Source: Porphyromonas sp. oral taxon 275 (lineage in GTDB: Bacteria; Bacteroidota; Bacteroidia; Bacteroidales; Porphyromonadaceae). Taken from it: a stretch of DNA of 64,000 nucleotides. The DNA lies in NCBI RefSeq assembly GCF_018127745.1, contig NZ_CP072333.1:1550001-1614000 (forward strand), read 5' to 3'. The notes beneath the pieces are model-generated. The model worked only from the letters and a program-made list of their open reading frames with translations, ran no database searches and was not told the origin of the DNA. The position numbers were made by a program, and so were the translations under genes. Shown here piece by piece: positions 25,256 to 34,755 of this stretch. Position 1 is the first letter of the stretch. Each line of letters begins with the position of its first letter.

Positions 25256-27811
25256 CTACATCCTGTCGAGGAGCTGCTGTAGGCTGGCCTGATCCTTAAT
25301 ATATACCTCACGCGGCTTACTCCCCTCTTGCGGGCCGACGACACCTGCTCCCTCGAGCTGGTCCATCAGGCGCCCGGCACGGTTGTAGCCGATGTTGAAC
25401 TTACGCTGTATGTAGGAGGTCGAGCCTACCTGCATCTGCACTACCAGGAGGGCCACCTCGTCGAAGAGGCTATCCTTCTCCTGGGGACTGAACCCCTTAT
25501 CCTTAGCTCCATCCCCTCCCTCAGGAACGTACTCGGGCAGCTCATAGGCATATCCGAGGCTTTCCTGCGAGGCGATATGCTCGACGATGAGCTCCGTCTC
25601 GGGCGTGTCCATGAAGGCACACTGCACGCGTATCATATCCTTGCCCTGATAGAAGAGCATATCCCCGCGACCGATCAGCTGGTTGGCTCCCGGCGAATCG
25701 AGGACGGTACGGGAGTCGACCATGGAGAAGACCTTGAAGGCAATACGCGCTGGGAAGTTCGCCTTGATGAGCCCTGTGATGACATCGGTCGAAGGGCGCT
25801 GCGTGGCGATGACCATGTGTATCCCCGCGGCGCGCGCCTTCTGCGCCAGACGGGCGATGGGCTGCTCCACCTCCTTGCCGACGGTCATCATCAGATCGGC
25901 GAACTCGTCCACGATGAGCACGATGTAGGGCATCAGCTCGTGCCCATCCAGGCGGCTGAGCTCGCCCGAGCGTACCTGCTCGTTGTACTCCTTGATATTG
26001 CGCACGGCGCGCCCTGCCGTCTGGAGCTTGCGGTAGCGGTTGTCCATCTCGACGCAGAGCGAATTGAGCGTAGCCACCACCCTACTCATGTCGGTGATGA
26101 TCGCCTTGTCGGAGTCGGGCAGCTTGGCTAGGAACTGGTGCTCGATCTCCTCGTAGATGGAGAACTCCAGCATCTTGGGGTCCACCATGACGAACTTGAG
26201 TTCCTCGGGGCGCTTGCTGTAGAGCAGCGAGGTGATCAGGGCGTTCAGCCCGACACTCTTCCCCTGCCCCGTCGCCCCTGCAATGAGGAGGTGGGGCATC
26301 TTCACGAGGTCGAAGATGAAGGGCTCATTGGTGATCGTCTTCCCTATACCTACGGGGAGCTCCATGCGCTCCTGCTGCTCGCGATACTTGCGCGAGGCGA
26401 GGATGCTGCGCATCGAGACGGTCTGCGGATTGGAGTTAGGCACCTCGATACCGATCGTCCCCTGGCCAGGCATGGGGGCGATGATACGCACGCCCTCGCT
26501 CTTGAGCCCCATGGCGATGTCGTCGTCCATAGCCTTGATGCGCGAGACCTTAATCCCCGAGTCGGGGATGACCTCGTAGAGCGTCACCGTCGGGCCGACG
26601 GTCGCCTTGCAGGGCGTGACGGGCATCTTGAAGCTCGCCAGCGTGTCGATGATCCGCTGCTTGTTGTGCTCGATCTCGTCCATGTCTATGCCCGTGGCGC
26701 TCTGCTCGTAGTCGCGCAGCAGGTCGATCGAGGGCTTCTGATAGTGCGCCAGCTGTATGCCTGGGGCAAGCGGAGCACGCTCAGGCAGCTCCTCCTCCAC
26801 AAGGTCATCGGCGGGCGCCTGCTCGACGATCATCCCCTGGCTGGGGTCGAGGTCCGCCGTAGGCTCGGCGCTGAAGACGGGATCAGACGTCCTATAGGGG
26901 CTATAGCTGTCGTGCTCGGCCTCGGCACGCAAGGGCGCCTCGTGCGCCTGCTCCATCATCGATGTGTAGGGCAGCTCCTCCTCGTAGAGCTCGTCAGCCA
27001 AGCGCTCGGTGTGCTCCTCGGCTGCAGGGCCAGCGGCCTCGTCAGCCTCGGGGGCGACTTCCCCAGGCTTACGCGTCCAGCGCTCCCAGAGGCTCGGACG
27101 GCGGAGATGAAGCTCGGGCGCCTTGATCGGCGGATGCTGCACGGCCTTAAGGACACGGTCGGAGCAGAGGATGCTCACGATGATGACCGTCCCCAAGAGC
27201 AGCAAGAGGAGCCCCGAAGTCCCCAGGTGCAGCGCGAGCTGCTGGTAGTAGTGTGCGCCCCAGGCTCCGCCGAAGACCAGGAAGGTATCCGAGGGCCAGA
27301 GCTGCTGCAGGCCTGTCAGAGCGATCGCGCTCCACAGGGCGAGGAAGCCCCAGAAGAGGAAGCGAGCCAGCGCACGGATCAGGCGCGAATGGCGGTCAAA
27401 GACGACATAGAGCGCCGTCTGGAAGCCAAAGGCGAAGAGGGCAAAGGTACCGAAGCCGAAGAGCTCGTTGAAGAGGTAGTTCCCCATGCGTGCCCCGAGG
27501 AGGCCAAAGGGATTGCGCACCTCGAGCCCCAGCTCCTGCAGCTGCTGCGGTGTCAGGCTCGGGTCGAGCAGACTCTGGTCTGCGCCCCCCGAGAAGAGGA
27601 AGCCCAGGACGGAGCAGAGGCAGAAGGCCAAGAGGAGAAGGAAGCTAAGCGCCAGGACGACGGCCATGCGGTTGTTGTCTCTATTCTTGGAGACGAGCCC
27701 ACGCAGCCACTGCATGAGGCCTGCTGCCAGCGAGCCCCGCCCGTCGGTCGAGGACGTGCGCTTGGCCTGCGATGATCGTTGTGCTTGCTTTGTCTGGGGT
27801 TGTTTCGCCAT
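25256..27811 (-). CDS. ftsK: DNA translocase FtsK
   Basis: FtsK anchors at the division septum and pumps chromosomal DNA toward dif for XerCD resolution. The 851-residue protein has four N-terminal membrane segments (about 50-73, 118-138, 150-168, 198-216) and an acidic linker (250-345). The RecA-like motor has Walker A GATGQGKS (512-519) and a VMVDPKMLEF region, and a C-terminal winged-helix gamma domain (about 785-851) should read KOPS sites. It is the first gene of a run ftsK-lolA-mlaE-mlaF-PASTA-rluD. A good promoter lies 45 bp upstream. Confidence 0.96.
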   Translation of the reverse strand: MAKQPQTKQAQRSSQAKRTSSTDGRGSLAAGLMQWLRGLVSKNRDNNRMAVVLALSFLLLLAFCLCSVLGFLFSGGADQSLLDPSLTPQQLQELGLEVRNPFGLLGARMGNYLFNELFGFGTFALFAFGFQTALYVVFDRHSRLIRALARFLFWGFLALWSAIALTGLQQLWPSDTFLVFGGAWGAHYYQQLALHLGTSGLLLLLLGTVIIVSILCSDRVLKAVQHPPIKAPELHLRRPSLWERWTRKPGEVAPEADEAAGPAAEEHTERLADELYEEELPYTSMMEQAHEAPLRAEAEHDSYSPYRTSDPVFSAEPTADLDPSQGMIVEQAPADDLVEEELPERAPLAPGIQLAHYQKPSIDLLRDYEQSATGIDMDEIEHNKQRIIDTLASFKMPVTPCKATVGPTVTLYEVIPDSGIKVSRIKAMDDDIAMGLKSEGVRIIAPMPGQGTIGIEVPNSNPQTVSMRSILASRKYREQQERMELPVGIGKTITNEPFIFDLVKMPHLLIAGATGQGKSVGLNALITSLLYSKRPEELKFVMVDPKMLEFSIYEEIEHQFLAKLPDSDKAIITDMSRVVATLNSLCVEMDNRYRKLQTAGRAVRNIKEYNEQVRSGELSRLDGHELMPYIVLIVDEFADLMMTVGKEVEQPIARLAQKARAAGIHMVIATQRPSTDVITGLIKANFPARIAFKVFSMVDSRTVLDSPGANQLIGRGDMLFYQGKDMIRVQCAFMDTPETELIVEHIASQESLGYAYELPEYVPEGGDGAKDKGFSPQEKDSLFDEVALLVVQMQVGSTSYIQRKFNIGYNRAGRLMDQLEGAGVVGPQEGSKPREVYIKDQASLQQLLDRM

Positions 27812-27855
27812 TGTGAGGATCTACTGGGGCCTAGCACCCATGCTTCTTTATCCTG

Positions 27856-27887
27856 CAAAAATACTCAAACGGCGGCACTTGCTCAAA
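27856..27887 (-). promoter_or_regulatory. Promoter of the ftsK operon
   Basis: On the minus strand TATTTTTG (27856-27863) is preceded by TTTG (27884-27887) with a 20-bp spacer, an almost ideal Bacteroidota -7/-33 pair. Confidence 0.72.
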
Positions 27888-28060
27888 CGGCTCCTCCCCT
27901 CGCTCCCTACCCGAGTGCGCCGCTGGGGCAAGCCGTCCAGCAGCCTAGCTCCAGCCGCTCCCAGCCGCCGCCCGCACAAGACTCCCAGCCCACCGCCCCA
28001 CGCCTCCCCCAAAGCTACTCCCAGCCCCACCACGAGCTGACTGCCTTACCCAAGCTCTGC

Positions 28061-28169
28061 GAGAGATATCCCTCAGCCTCGCCACTGGCGACACCCAGCG
28101 CTCCGACTGGCGGCACTCAGCGCGCTGACTGGCGGCACTCAGCGCGCTGACTGATATCCTTCACCGCCC
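28061..28169. repeat. 22-bp dyad repeat array 4
   Basis: Units are phased at 22 bp with starts at 28061, 28083 (decayed), 28104, 28126 and 28148. Cores include GAGAGATATCCCTCAG, then two nearly identical TGACTGGCGGCACTCAG-type units and TGACTGATATCCTTCA. Spacers are GCGCGC. The array is in the 565-bp gap between divergent ftsK and cysS and is followed by a 95-bp block (28189-28283) shared with array 5. The rest of the gap (27890-28050) is C-rich without a supported gene. Confidence 0.85.
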
Positions 28170-28188
28170 CCTCCCCACTAGAGGAGCT

Positions 28189-28283
28189 GCGCGGTGTGCT
28201 TAGGATGGAGGGCGAGCAGGGTATGCTCCCTCCAGCCCTAGGAGGCGGCTTTCCCCACGTCTCATTTCCTAGGAGGCAAGGCA
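28189..28283 (+). repeat. 95-bp conserved block, copy A
   Basis: This block, starting GCGCGGTGTGCTTAGG and ending AGGAGGCAAGGCA, matches 36053-36147 with about 89 of 95 identical positions and no gaps (counted by eye). It contains an inverted repeat (GGAGGG near its start, GCTCCCTCC after it). It ends 49 bp before the TATCTTTG box of cysS. Confidence 0.85.
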
Positions 28284-28332
28284 GGGCGGTACGCCTGGCG
28301 AAGGGGGTGCGGGCTAAGGCGGGGACTTGTCG

Positions 28333-28340
28333 TATCTTTG
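28333..28340 (+). promoter_or_regulatory. -7 promoter box for cysS operon
   Basis: TATCTTTG, 36 bp before the cysS ATG at 28377. No convincing -33 element at the normal distance. Confidence 0.65.
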
Positions 28341-28376
28341 TGGGAAGAACGATCAAGAACATCACCCACTCGCATT

Positions 28377-29849
28377 ATGGAGCACCCACTGCACATATAT
28401 AATAGCTTGACGCGCCGTCGGGAGCAGTTCGTCCCCCTGGCTGAGCCCCACGTCGGGCTGTACGTCTGCGGGCCTACGGTCTACGGCGATGCCCACCTAG
28501 GACACGCCCGCCCCGCCATCACCTTCGACATCCTCTTCCGCTTCCTCCGCCACCTCGGCTATAAGGTGCGCTACGTGCGCAACATCACTGACGTGGGCCA
28601 TCTGGAGCACGACGCCGATTCGGGCGAAGACAAGATCGCCAAGAAGGCACGCCTCGAGCAGCTCGAGCCCATGGAGGTCGTGCAGTACTACCTCACGCGC
28701 TACCACGAGGCGATGGCCCAGCTCGGCGTCCTGCCCCCCAGCATCGAGCCGCAGGCCTCGGGGCACATCCTCGAGCAGATCGCTCTGACGCAGCAGATCC
28801 TCGATGCGGGCTTCGCCTACGTCAGCGAAGGCTCGGTCTACTTCGACGTCACGAAGTACGACAAGGTCTACGGCTATGGCGAGCTCAGCGGCCGACGTAT
28901 CGAGGATATGCTCTCCAACACGCGCAGCCTCGACGGGCAGGACGAGAAGCGCAATCCACTGGACTTCGCCCTGTGGAAGAAGGCCCAGCCCGAGCACATC
29001 ATGCGCTGGCCCAGCCCTTGGGGCGAAGGCTTCCCGGGCTGGCATGCCGAGTGCACGGCCATGGGGCGTAAGTACCTCGGGGAGCACTTCGACATCCACG
29101 GCGGAGGGATGGACCTCGTCTTCCCGCACCACGAGTGCGAGATCGCTCAGGCCAAGGCCTCCCAGGGGGGGCACGAGCTGGTGCGCTACTGGATGCACAA
29201 TAACATGATCACCATCGAGGGGCAGAAGATGGGCAAGTCGCTGGGCAACTTCATCACCCTGGAGCAGTTCTTCACGGGCGACCATCCCAAGCTGGCGCAG
29301 GCCTACAGCCCGATGACGATCCGCTTCTTCATCCTCAGCGCGCACTACCGCGGGACGGTGGACTTCAGCAACGAGGCCCTGCAGGCTGCCCAGAAGGGAC
29401 TCGGCCGGCTGCTGGATGCCGCAGCCCTCATCGACGGGCTCAAGGCCAGCGCCACGAGCACGGTCGACATCACGGGCCTAGCCCAGCGCTGCCACGAGGC
29501 ACTCTGTGACGACCTCAATACGCCTATGGTCATCGCCGAGCTCTTCGATGCGGCGCGGGTCATCAATGCCGTACACAACCATCAGGCGACCATCACTGCG
29601 GCTGAGATCGAGGAGCTCAGCAACACCTATCGCCTCTACCTCACCGAACTGCTCGGGCTGGTGGATGAGCGCCAGGGCGATGGGGCTGCGCACGAAGCCT
29701 TCAGCGGCGCCGTGGAGCTGCTGCTGAGCCTGCGTCAGGATGCCAAGAGCCGCAAGGACTGGACGACCTCCGACCGCATACGTGACGAGCTGACGGCCCT
29801 CGGCTTCACCATCAAGGATACCAAGGAGGGGACCGAGTGGTCGCTCTAG
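28377..29849 (+). CDS. cysS: Cysteinyl-tRNA synthetase
   Basis: CysS charges tRNA-Cys with cysteine. The 490-residue protein shows the class I signature HLGH (40-43) and KMGKS (284-288). Probable zinc ligands by comparison with E. coli are Cys31, Cys226, His251 and Glu255 ([24 protein letters not shown]). The ATG at 28377 ([14 protein letters not shown]) is the family start; an upstream in-frame codon lies within the promoter box. It heads a plus-strand run of four genes whose ends overlap or nearly touch. Confidence 0.97.
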   Translation: MEHPLHIYNSLTRRREQFVPLAEPHVGLYVCGPTVYGDAHLGHARPAITFDILFRFLRHLGYKVRYVRNITDVGHLEHDADSGEDKIAKKARLEQLEPMEVVQYYLTRYHEAMAQLGVLPPSIEPQASGHILEQIALTQQILDAGFAYVSEGSVYFDVTKYDKVYGYGELSGRRIEDMLSNTRSLDGQDEKRNPLDFALWKKAQPEHIMRWPSPWGEGFPGWHAECTAMGRKYLGEHFDIHGGGMDLVFPHHECEIAQAKASQGGHELVRYWMHNNMITIEGQKMGKSLGNFITLEQFFTGDHPKLAQAYSPMTIRFFILSAHYRGTVDFSNEALQAAQKGLGRLLDAAALIDGLKASATSTVDITGLAQRCHEALCDDLNTPMVIAELFDAARVINAVHNHQATITAAEIEELSNTYRLYLTELLGLVDERQGDGAAHEAFSGAVELLLSLRQDAKSRKDWTTSDRIRDELTALGFTIKDTKEGTEWSL

Positions 29850-29851
29850 CC

Positions 29852-30844
29852 ATGCACTACAGCTTCGTCATCCCCGTCTACAACCGCCCTGAGGAGCTCG
29901 AGGAGCTGCTCGGGAGCATCGTGCGGCTCAGAGGGGACTACGCCTACGAGGTCGTCATCGTGGAGGACGGATCGACGCGCAGCAGCGAGGCAGTGGTAGC
30001 CCGCTACCGTGACCAGCTGCCTGCCCTCGTCTACCTCGTCGTACCCAATGGCGGCCCCTCTCGGGCACGCAACCTCGGCGTAGCTCAGGCCAGCGGGGAG
30101 TACGTCCTCATCCTCGACTCGGACGTCGTCCTACCCGAGGGCTACCTCGCAGCCGTCGACACCGCGCTGCAGGACACGACGGTGGAGGCCTTCGGCGGGC
30201 CCGATGCCGCCTCCCCCGACTTCAGTCCCGTGCAGCAGGCCATCAACTACGCGATGACTTCGCCCCTCACCACGGGCGGCATACGCGGGGGCAGCGCTGG
30301 GGCGATGGAGCAGTTCAAGCCCCGCAGCTTCAACCTCGGCTGCCGCCGCGAGCGTTACCTCGCCTTGGGCGGCTTCGATGAGCGGATGCGCTTCGGCGAG
30401 GATATAGACTTCAGCCTCCGCCTCCTCGAGGCTGGGGCACGGACGATCCTCATCCCTGGGGCTTGGGTCTATCACAAGCGGCGCGTGGACTTCCGCAAGT
30501 TCTTCCGTCAGGTGCATAACTCCGGCATCGCCCGTATCCACCTCGAGACACGCCACCCGGGGAGCACGCGTCTAGTGCACCTGCTACCCGCGGCCTTCAC
30601 GGTCGGCTCCCTCCTGGCGCTTACCTTTGGCTGGGGACGCTGGGGGCTTGTGGCTCTGGCGCTCCTATGGTTCGTCGATGCCCTACAGCGCACGCGAGGC
30701 GGGGTGGAGGTCGCCGCACTCTCGGTCGTGGCCTGCTTCGTGCAGCTCTGGGGCTACGGCTCAGGCTTCCTGCGCGCCTGGTGGGGCAAGTACGTCCAGC
30801 ACAAGCCCGAGTTCACGGCCTTCAAGGATAACTTCTATGACTAG
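29852..30844 (+). CDS. Family 2 glycosyltransferase with C-terminal membrane segments
   Basis: A 330-residue GT-A type transferase. It has an N-terminal SFVIPVYNRPEELEELL, VVIVEDGSTR, the nucleotide-sugar DSD metal motif (LILDSDVVLP, near residue 90) and a RFGEDIDFSLRL segment with the probable catalytic ED pair near residue 185. Two or more hydrophobic helices follow after about residue 240, suggesting membrane attachment. Such enzymes build cell-surface glycans or glycolipids; donor and acceptor are unknown. The ATG at 29852 is 2 bp past the cysS stop, and the gene overlaps the next one by 8 bp. Confidence 0.88.
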   Translation: MHYSFVIPVYNRPEELEELLGSIVRLRGDYAYEVVIVEDGSTRSSEAVVARYRDQLPALVYLVVPNGGPSRARNLGVAQASGEYVLILDSDVVLPEGYLAAVDTALQDTTVEAFGGPDAASPDFSPVQQAINYAMTSPLTTGGIRGGSAGAMEQFKPRSFNLGCRRERYLALGGFDERMRFGEDIDFSLRLLEAGARTILIPGAWVYHKRRVDFRKFFRQVHNSGIARIHLETRHPGSTRLVHLLPAAFTVGSLLALTFGWGRWGLVALALLWFVDALQRTRGGVEVAALSVVACFVQLWGYGSGFLRAWWGKYVQHKPEFTAFKDNFYD

Positions 30845-31445
30845 CGCGCAGCTCGTCCTCTCCCTCTCGCTTGGCCTCCTGCTGAGCGCTGCGAGCTGTC
30901 GCCCCCAGCTGCAGCCCGACACGCGCTCTGGGCTGGTCATCCCCGAGCGCATCATCAGCCCGCAGGCACGCCTCGACTACGCCATAGTCCACTACTGGGA
31001 CAAGAGCCCCCAGTGGACACCCGAGCGCGCGGCCGAGCTGGAGCTATGGATCGCCGACTACAGCGGGCTGATCGCAGGCCAAGCCCCCAGCAAGGTGCGC
31101 CAGCCGCTCATCAGTAGTCTGGACTACATCCCCAGCGAACTGATCCCGCTGACGCTGGCTAGCTATCGCCGTCAGCTCCTCGACTCGGCCTCACTCCTCC
31201 ACGACGAGCACAGCTACGCCCTGCTGCTCCTCTGGGCGCGCCACAGCCCCAAGCTCGACTCGGCTCAGCAGGAGGGGGCGCTCGAGGAGCTACGCCTGCT
31301 GCGTAAGCGCTGGAGCGGCCCTGCCCCCATCGACAGCCTCATCCTGCAGGACAGCCTGACTCGTGCGGACAGCCTTGCCGCTAGCCCTCAGCCCCTTCCC
31401 CGCCCCCGACGAACCAAGCCACGCCCTATAGCCGATGAAGAGTAA
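30837..31445 (+). CDS. Lipoprotein resembling DUF5106 proteins
   Basis: A 202-residue protein with a lipoprotein signal (MTSAQLVLSLSLGLLLSAASC). The following ARLDYAIVHYWDKSP is reminiscent of the DUF5106 start, which often precedes a thioredoxin domain in Bacteroidota, but no thioredoxin domain or CxxC is present here. The C-terminus is Pro/Arg-rich. The ATG at 30837 overlaps the glycosyltransferase stop by 8 bp and the gene overlaps the MarR-type gene by 11 bp. Role unknown; probably periplasm-facing and membrane-anchored. Confidence 0.75.
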   Translation: MTSAQLVLSLSLGLLLSAASCRPQLQPDTRSGLVIPERIISPQARLDYAIVHYWDKSPQWTPERAAELELWIADYSGLIAGQAPSKVRQPLISSLDYIPSELIPLTLASYRRQLLDSASLLHDEHSYALLLLWARHSPKLDSAQQEGALEELRLLRKRWSGPAPIDSLILQDSLTRADSLAASPQPLPRPRRTKPRPIADEE

Positions 31446-32082
31446 GCGACTCCTCACCCAGCTCATCGAATACGTAGAGCTCTTCGAAGCCGCCTTCCCC
31501 GAGGCCGAGGAGCTGCACCTGGCGAGCTTCATCACCTTCGTGCAAAGTCTGCTGGAGGACCATAAGGCAGAGCAGTCCCAGCGCCCGAGCCTCGGCCAAG
31601 CGATGCCCCTAGAGGTCGACATAGCACGGCATCTGGCCCTGCTGCAGCGCTACTCCAAGAGCTACACCAAGCGTGCTCTGGCCGCCTCCGACACGCTGCA
31701 GAGCGAGGAGGAATACTCCTACCTCGTGAGCCTCATCAGCGGTCAGCCCCTGACGAAGACGGAGCTGAACACCCTCAACGCCCTAGAGAAGACCTCGGGC
31801 TCAGAGATCATCCGCCGCCTCGTGCAGAAGGGGCTCGCCACCGAGCAGCCCGACGAACGAGATCGCCGCAGCGTACTCGTCTCCATCACCCCACGCGGTA
31901 GGGCCGAGCTGCAGAAGGTCTTCCCCCAGCTACATATAGCGGCCTCGCTTCTCTCCCAGCCCCTGCTACCCGAGCAGAAGTCCACGCTGGGGCTCCTACT
32001 GAGCTACCTCTGTCAGGAGCACGGCACCCTCTACCCAGCCAAGAGCGATACACCCCTGGAGGAGCTGCTCCATAAGCCCTAG
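31435..32082 (+). CDS. MarR-family transcriptional regulator
   Basis: A 215-residue DNA-binding protein with a helical N-terminal half and a winged helix. LTKTELNTLNALEKTSGSEIIRRLVQKGLA forms the helix-turn-helix region (quoted segments: LTKTELNTLNALEKTSG and SEIIRRLVQKGLATEQ), and the wing reads DERDRRSVLVSITPRG, the clearest MarR signature. It is longer than the usual 140-160 residues because of an extra N-terminal region. It is translationally coupled to the lipoprotein gene and may regulate this operon or envelope genes; no operator was identified. A strong bidirectional terminator follows. Confidence 0.88.
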   Translation: MKSKRLLTQLIEYVELFEAAFPEAEELHLASFITFVQSLLEDHKAEQSQRPSLGQAMPLEVDIARHLALLQRYSKSYTKRALAASDTLQSEEEYSYLVSLISGQPLTKTELNTLNALEKTSGSEIIRRLVQKGLATEQPDERDRRSVLVSITPRGRAELQKVFPQLHIAASLLSQPLLPEQKSTLGLLLSYLCQEHGTLYPAKSDTPLEELLHKP

Positions 32083-32181
32083 ACGAGTAGCGAGCAAGTG
32101 CTGACTTGCCTGCCATCTAGGCACAAGGCAAGTTCCCCTTTCCCTTTCGTTCACTTAGGGATAAGTACGAGAATAAGGATA

Positions 32182-32230
32182 AAAGGCCGCGGGCCCGAGT
32201 CTCATAGGTAGACTTGGGCCCGCGGCCTTT
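32182..32230. terminator. Bidirectional terminator between marR-like gene and yicC
   Basis: A 21-bp arm beginning AAAGGCCGCGGGCCC pairs with GGGCCCGCGGCCTTT across a 7-base loop. A-tract and T-tract on either side make it usable by both convergent genes (ends at 32082 and 32300). Confidence 0.88.
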
Positions 32231-32299
32231 ATGCTAGCTCAGCTCTCGCAGAGCTGCCGTGGAGGTGGCGCGCAGCTAGGTGCTACGTCTGGGGCGACG

Positions 32300-33187
32300 C
32301 TAGAGGACGTTCAGCACCTGCTCCTTGATCTGCTCCAGCTCATCCTTCATCTGCACGACGAGCTGCTGCATAGCGGCGTGATTGCTCTTAGAGCCCATGG
32401 TGTTGATCTCGCGGCCGATCTCCTGAGCAATGAAGCCGAGCGTCTTACCCTGCCCGGGCTGGGGCGCGTCCAGCACCTCCATGAAGTAGCTGAGGTGGTG
32501 CGCCAGGCGCGACTTCTCCTCGTTGATATCGAGCTTCTCGATGTAGTAGATGAGCTCCTGCTCGAGGCGTGAGCGATCGTAGTCCCCGCTGGGCATGAGC
32601 TTGCGCAGGCCTTCCTCGAGGCGCTGACGCACCTGCTGGATGCGCTCGGCCTCAGGGTAGGTGATCTCCGCCAGCAGTGCCGTGATGCGCTGGATACGCT
32701 CGGCGAGCACCTCGTAGAGCATGACGCCTTCCTGACGGCGAAACTCCATAAGCTCGTCCACTGCCTGCTGCGTAGCCTGGCGAAGCACCGCCAGCTCCTC
32801 CTCCCCGAGCTCGGGCTGACGCGTGCTCTCGGTATCGAGGACGCCGGGCAGGCGAAGAAGCGCTGCCGTGTCGAGGGGAAGCTCCTGCCCCAGCTCGCTG
32901 CTCAGCGCTCTCAGCTGATGGACATAGCCCAGGAGTGCCTCGCGGTTGATGAGGCTGGCGTTGCCCTCGAGGGCGTCGTCATCGATGCTGATGCTGAGGT
33001 CAATCTTGCCCCGCTGTAGCTGGCTGGTGATGAGGCTACGCAGCTCGAGCTCGGCCGTGCGGTAGGCCGAGGGGACACGTGCCGAGAGGTCGGCCTGCTT
33101 GCTGTTGAGGGACTTGATGGCTACGGTGATGGTACGCGAGCCGTAGCGCAGGGCGGCCTTACCGAAGCCCGTCATGGAGTATATCAT
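32300..33187 (-). CDS. yicC: YicC/YloC family endoribonuclease
   Basis: A 295-residue protein with the family N-terminus MIYSMTGFGKAALRYGSRTI and the C-terminal QEIGREINTMGSKSNHAAMQ and KDELEQIKEQVLNVL segments. YicC proteins are reported to be manganese-dependent endoribonucleases that affect small RNA and mRNA turnover. The length matches the family. It is the last gene of a three-gene minus-strand run, 24 bp after the phosphatase-like gene, and ends at a strong terminator. Confidence 0.93.
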   Translation of the reverse strand: MIYSMTGFGKAALRYGSRTITVAIKSLNSKQADLSARVPSAYRTAELELRSLITSQLQRGKIDLSISIDDDALEGNASLINREALLGYVHQLRALSSELGQELPLDTAALLRLPGVLDTESTRQPELGEEELAVLRQATQQAVDELMEFRRQEGVMLYEVLAERIQRITALLAEITYPEAERIQQVRQRLEEGLRKLMPSGDYDRSRLEQELIYYIEKLDINEEKSRLAHHLSYFMEVLDAPQPGQGKTLGFIAQEIGREINTMGSKSNHAAMQQLVVQMKDELEQIKEQVLNVL

Positions 33188-33211
33188 AGCTGTGGAAGTA
33201 TTTGAGAGCGT

Positions 33212-34714
33212 CTACTTAGTTCGTTTCTTGAGCGCCTCACGGCGGGCACGCTGACGGGCCTCCAGCTCGTGCTGATACTGGGCGGCCTTCTTCTGCCCAC
33301 GCTTGCTGGAGGCAAAGGCATTATAGTTGAAGATCTCGGGAAGGGCACGGGCGCGGTCGACGAACTTCAGTTCGCCCGTCTCCGTACGGCGCAGCACGAG
33401 CTCATCATAGAGGCTATCCCGAGCGGCCAGGCTATCGGGCGGTGCGGTGCCGAGGCGATAGGCGCTGTAGTGCAGCTGGCGGCGGCTGACGACGATATGC
33501 TGGTAGAGCGCCAGGCCCGTACCGAGGCGATCATAGCCCTTGTCGAAGGTGTTGTGCGCCTCCTGGCTTACGGCTGGGCTCACCACGAGGACCGGGGAGA
33601 TCGTGTCCCCCGCAGCACTACGCTGCGAGGCGCGGCCGTAGCAGCCGTCGTGCCCCTGCAGGATCAGGTCGGCCCCCGCAGCGATGAGCTCATCGCGGAG
33701 GAAGTAGTGCATCACCAGGTGCTGCTGCTCCTCGAGCACGCGGTCTACGGGCAGGTGCAGCAGCACGATACGCCACTGGCGCTCGTCGCACTGCAGGGCC
33801 TGCCTCAGCCAGCTGCGCTGCACCTGGATGCCGCCCCAGCTGATGAGGCGCGCCGCGTCCAGCACGACGAAGCGCACATAGGGGTAGTCAACATAGTAGC
33901 TACGCCCTAGATAGCCCTCGGGACCATTGGCAGGGTAAGGGTACTGCGCCCGCCAGCGCGGGTCGAGGGCATAGCCCGTATGTTCCTTGATGTAGGAGGC
34001 GGTGCCAGGCACGACGAGCTGCGGCAAGCGGCTGGAGCGTCTGCCAAGGAGCTCGTACCATTCCCTCCAGGCGGCATCATTAGCTCCCGTGAGGTAGTTG
34101 CCCGTGAGGGCGTAGAGGTCTAGGTCGGGGAAGCTGCGGTCGATACGCTCCAGCAGCTGGCGCTTCTGCTGGGGGGTGGCTGTGTCCAGAGCCCCAAGGT
34201 AAACGAGCTGCAGAGAGTCCGCGGCCTCTATGGGCGTACGGAAGCTGTAGACCTCGGACTGCACGCCGCCCGTCACCAGACGATAGCGGTACTGCGTCCC
34301 AGGCTGGAGGCTGTCGAGGGCTACCTGATAGTAGCAGCCGCGCCCCGAGGCGGTCACGACCTGCTGCCCCTCGGCCTGATAGCGTAGCGTCTCGGTCTGC
34401 AGGCGGCCACGACGTCCCTTGGGGCGCTCGTAGCTCAGCAGGAGGTAGCTCTCTGCGAGCTCCTCCCCGCAGCGCCAGCTCACCACACGGCTCTGGGCGT
34501 AGTCCTCACCTGGCAGCAGCTGCACGCGCTCGATACGCATCGGGCTGCGGTAGCTGGGCTCGTCGGGATCGGCCTGCAGGAGGAAGAAGAGGCCGCAGGC
34601 GATGAGCGCCAGCCCAAGCACCAGCAGCGCCAGCACCCACAGGCGCAGACCGAGATAGGTCTTCGGCTTGGGGGGCAGCGGCTTGGGCTTCTTGGGTGAT
34701 TGGCGACGTGGCAT
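33212..34714 (-). CDS. Purple acid phosphatase-like protein with degenerate metal site
   Basis: A 500-residue protein with one N-terminal transmembrane anchor (about 22-46), a fibronectin-III-like N-terminal domain (about 60-165; QPGTQYRYRLVTGG) and a calcineurin-like phosphoesterase fold. The expected metal-ligand motifs are altered: the GDxG strand reads LGALDTA (173-179), GDxxY reads TGNYL (204-208), GNHE reads GTAS (237-240) and GHxH reads GHDG (354-357); only His320 in VLLHLP looks retained. It is probably not a normal metallophosphatase. The C-terminus is strongly basic and coiled. It sits between the prenyl synthase and yicC. Confidence 0.8.
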   Translation of the reverse strand: MPRRQSPKKPKPLPPKPKTYLGLRLWVLALLVLGLALIACGLFFLLQADPDEPSYRSPMRIERVQLLPGEDYAQSRVVSWRCGEELAESYLLLSYERPKGRRGRLQTETLRYQAEGQQVVTASGRGCYYQVALDSLQPGTQYRYRLVTGGVQSEVYSFRTPIEAADSLQLVYLGALDTATPQQKRQLLERIDRSFPDLDLYALTGNYLTGANDAAWREWYELLGRRSSRLPQLVVPGTASYIKEHTGYALDPRWRAQYPYPANGPEGYLGRSYYVDYPYVRFVVLDAARLISWGGIQVQRSWLRQALQCDERQWRIVLLHLPVDRVLEEQQHLVMHYFLRDELIAAGADLILQGHDGCYGRASQRSAAGDTISPVLVVSPAVSQEAHNTFDKGYDRLGTGLALYQHIVVSRRQLHYSAYRLGTAPPDSLAARDSLYDELVLRRTETGELKFVDRARALPEIFNYNAFASSKRGQKKAAQYQHELEARQRARREALKKRTK

Positions 34715-34755
34715 CCCTAGGGGCTTCGATGAATAGGGCTAAGAGCGGTAGCAGG

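Noticed and set aside
26138..27775. Long open frame on the plus strand opposite ftsK (545 codons)
   Set aside because: It is antisense to a gene with clear FtsK domains and its translation is Arg/Leu/Glu-rich with no recognisable family; GC-rich DNA keeps opposite frames open.
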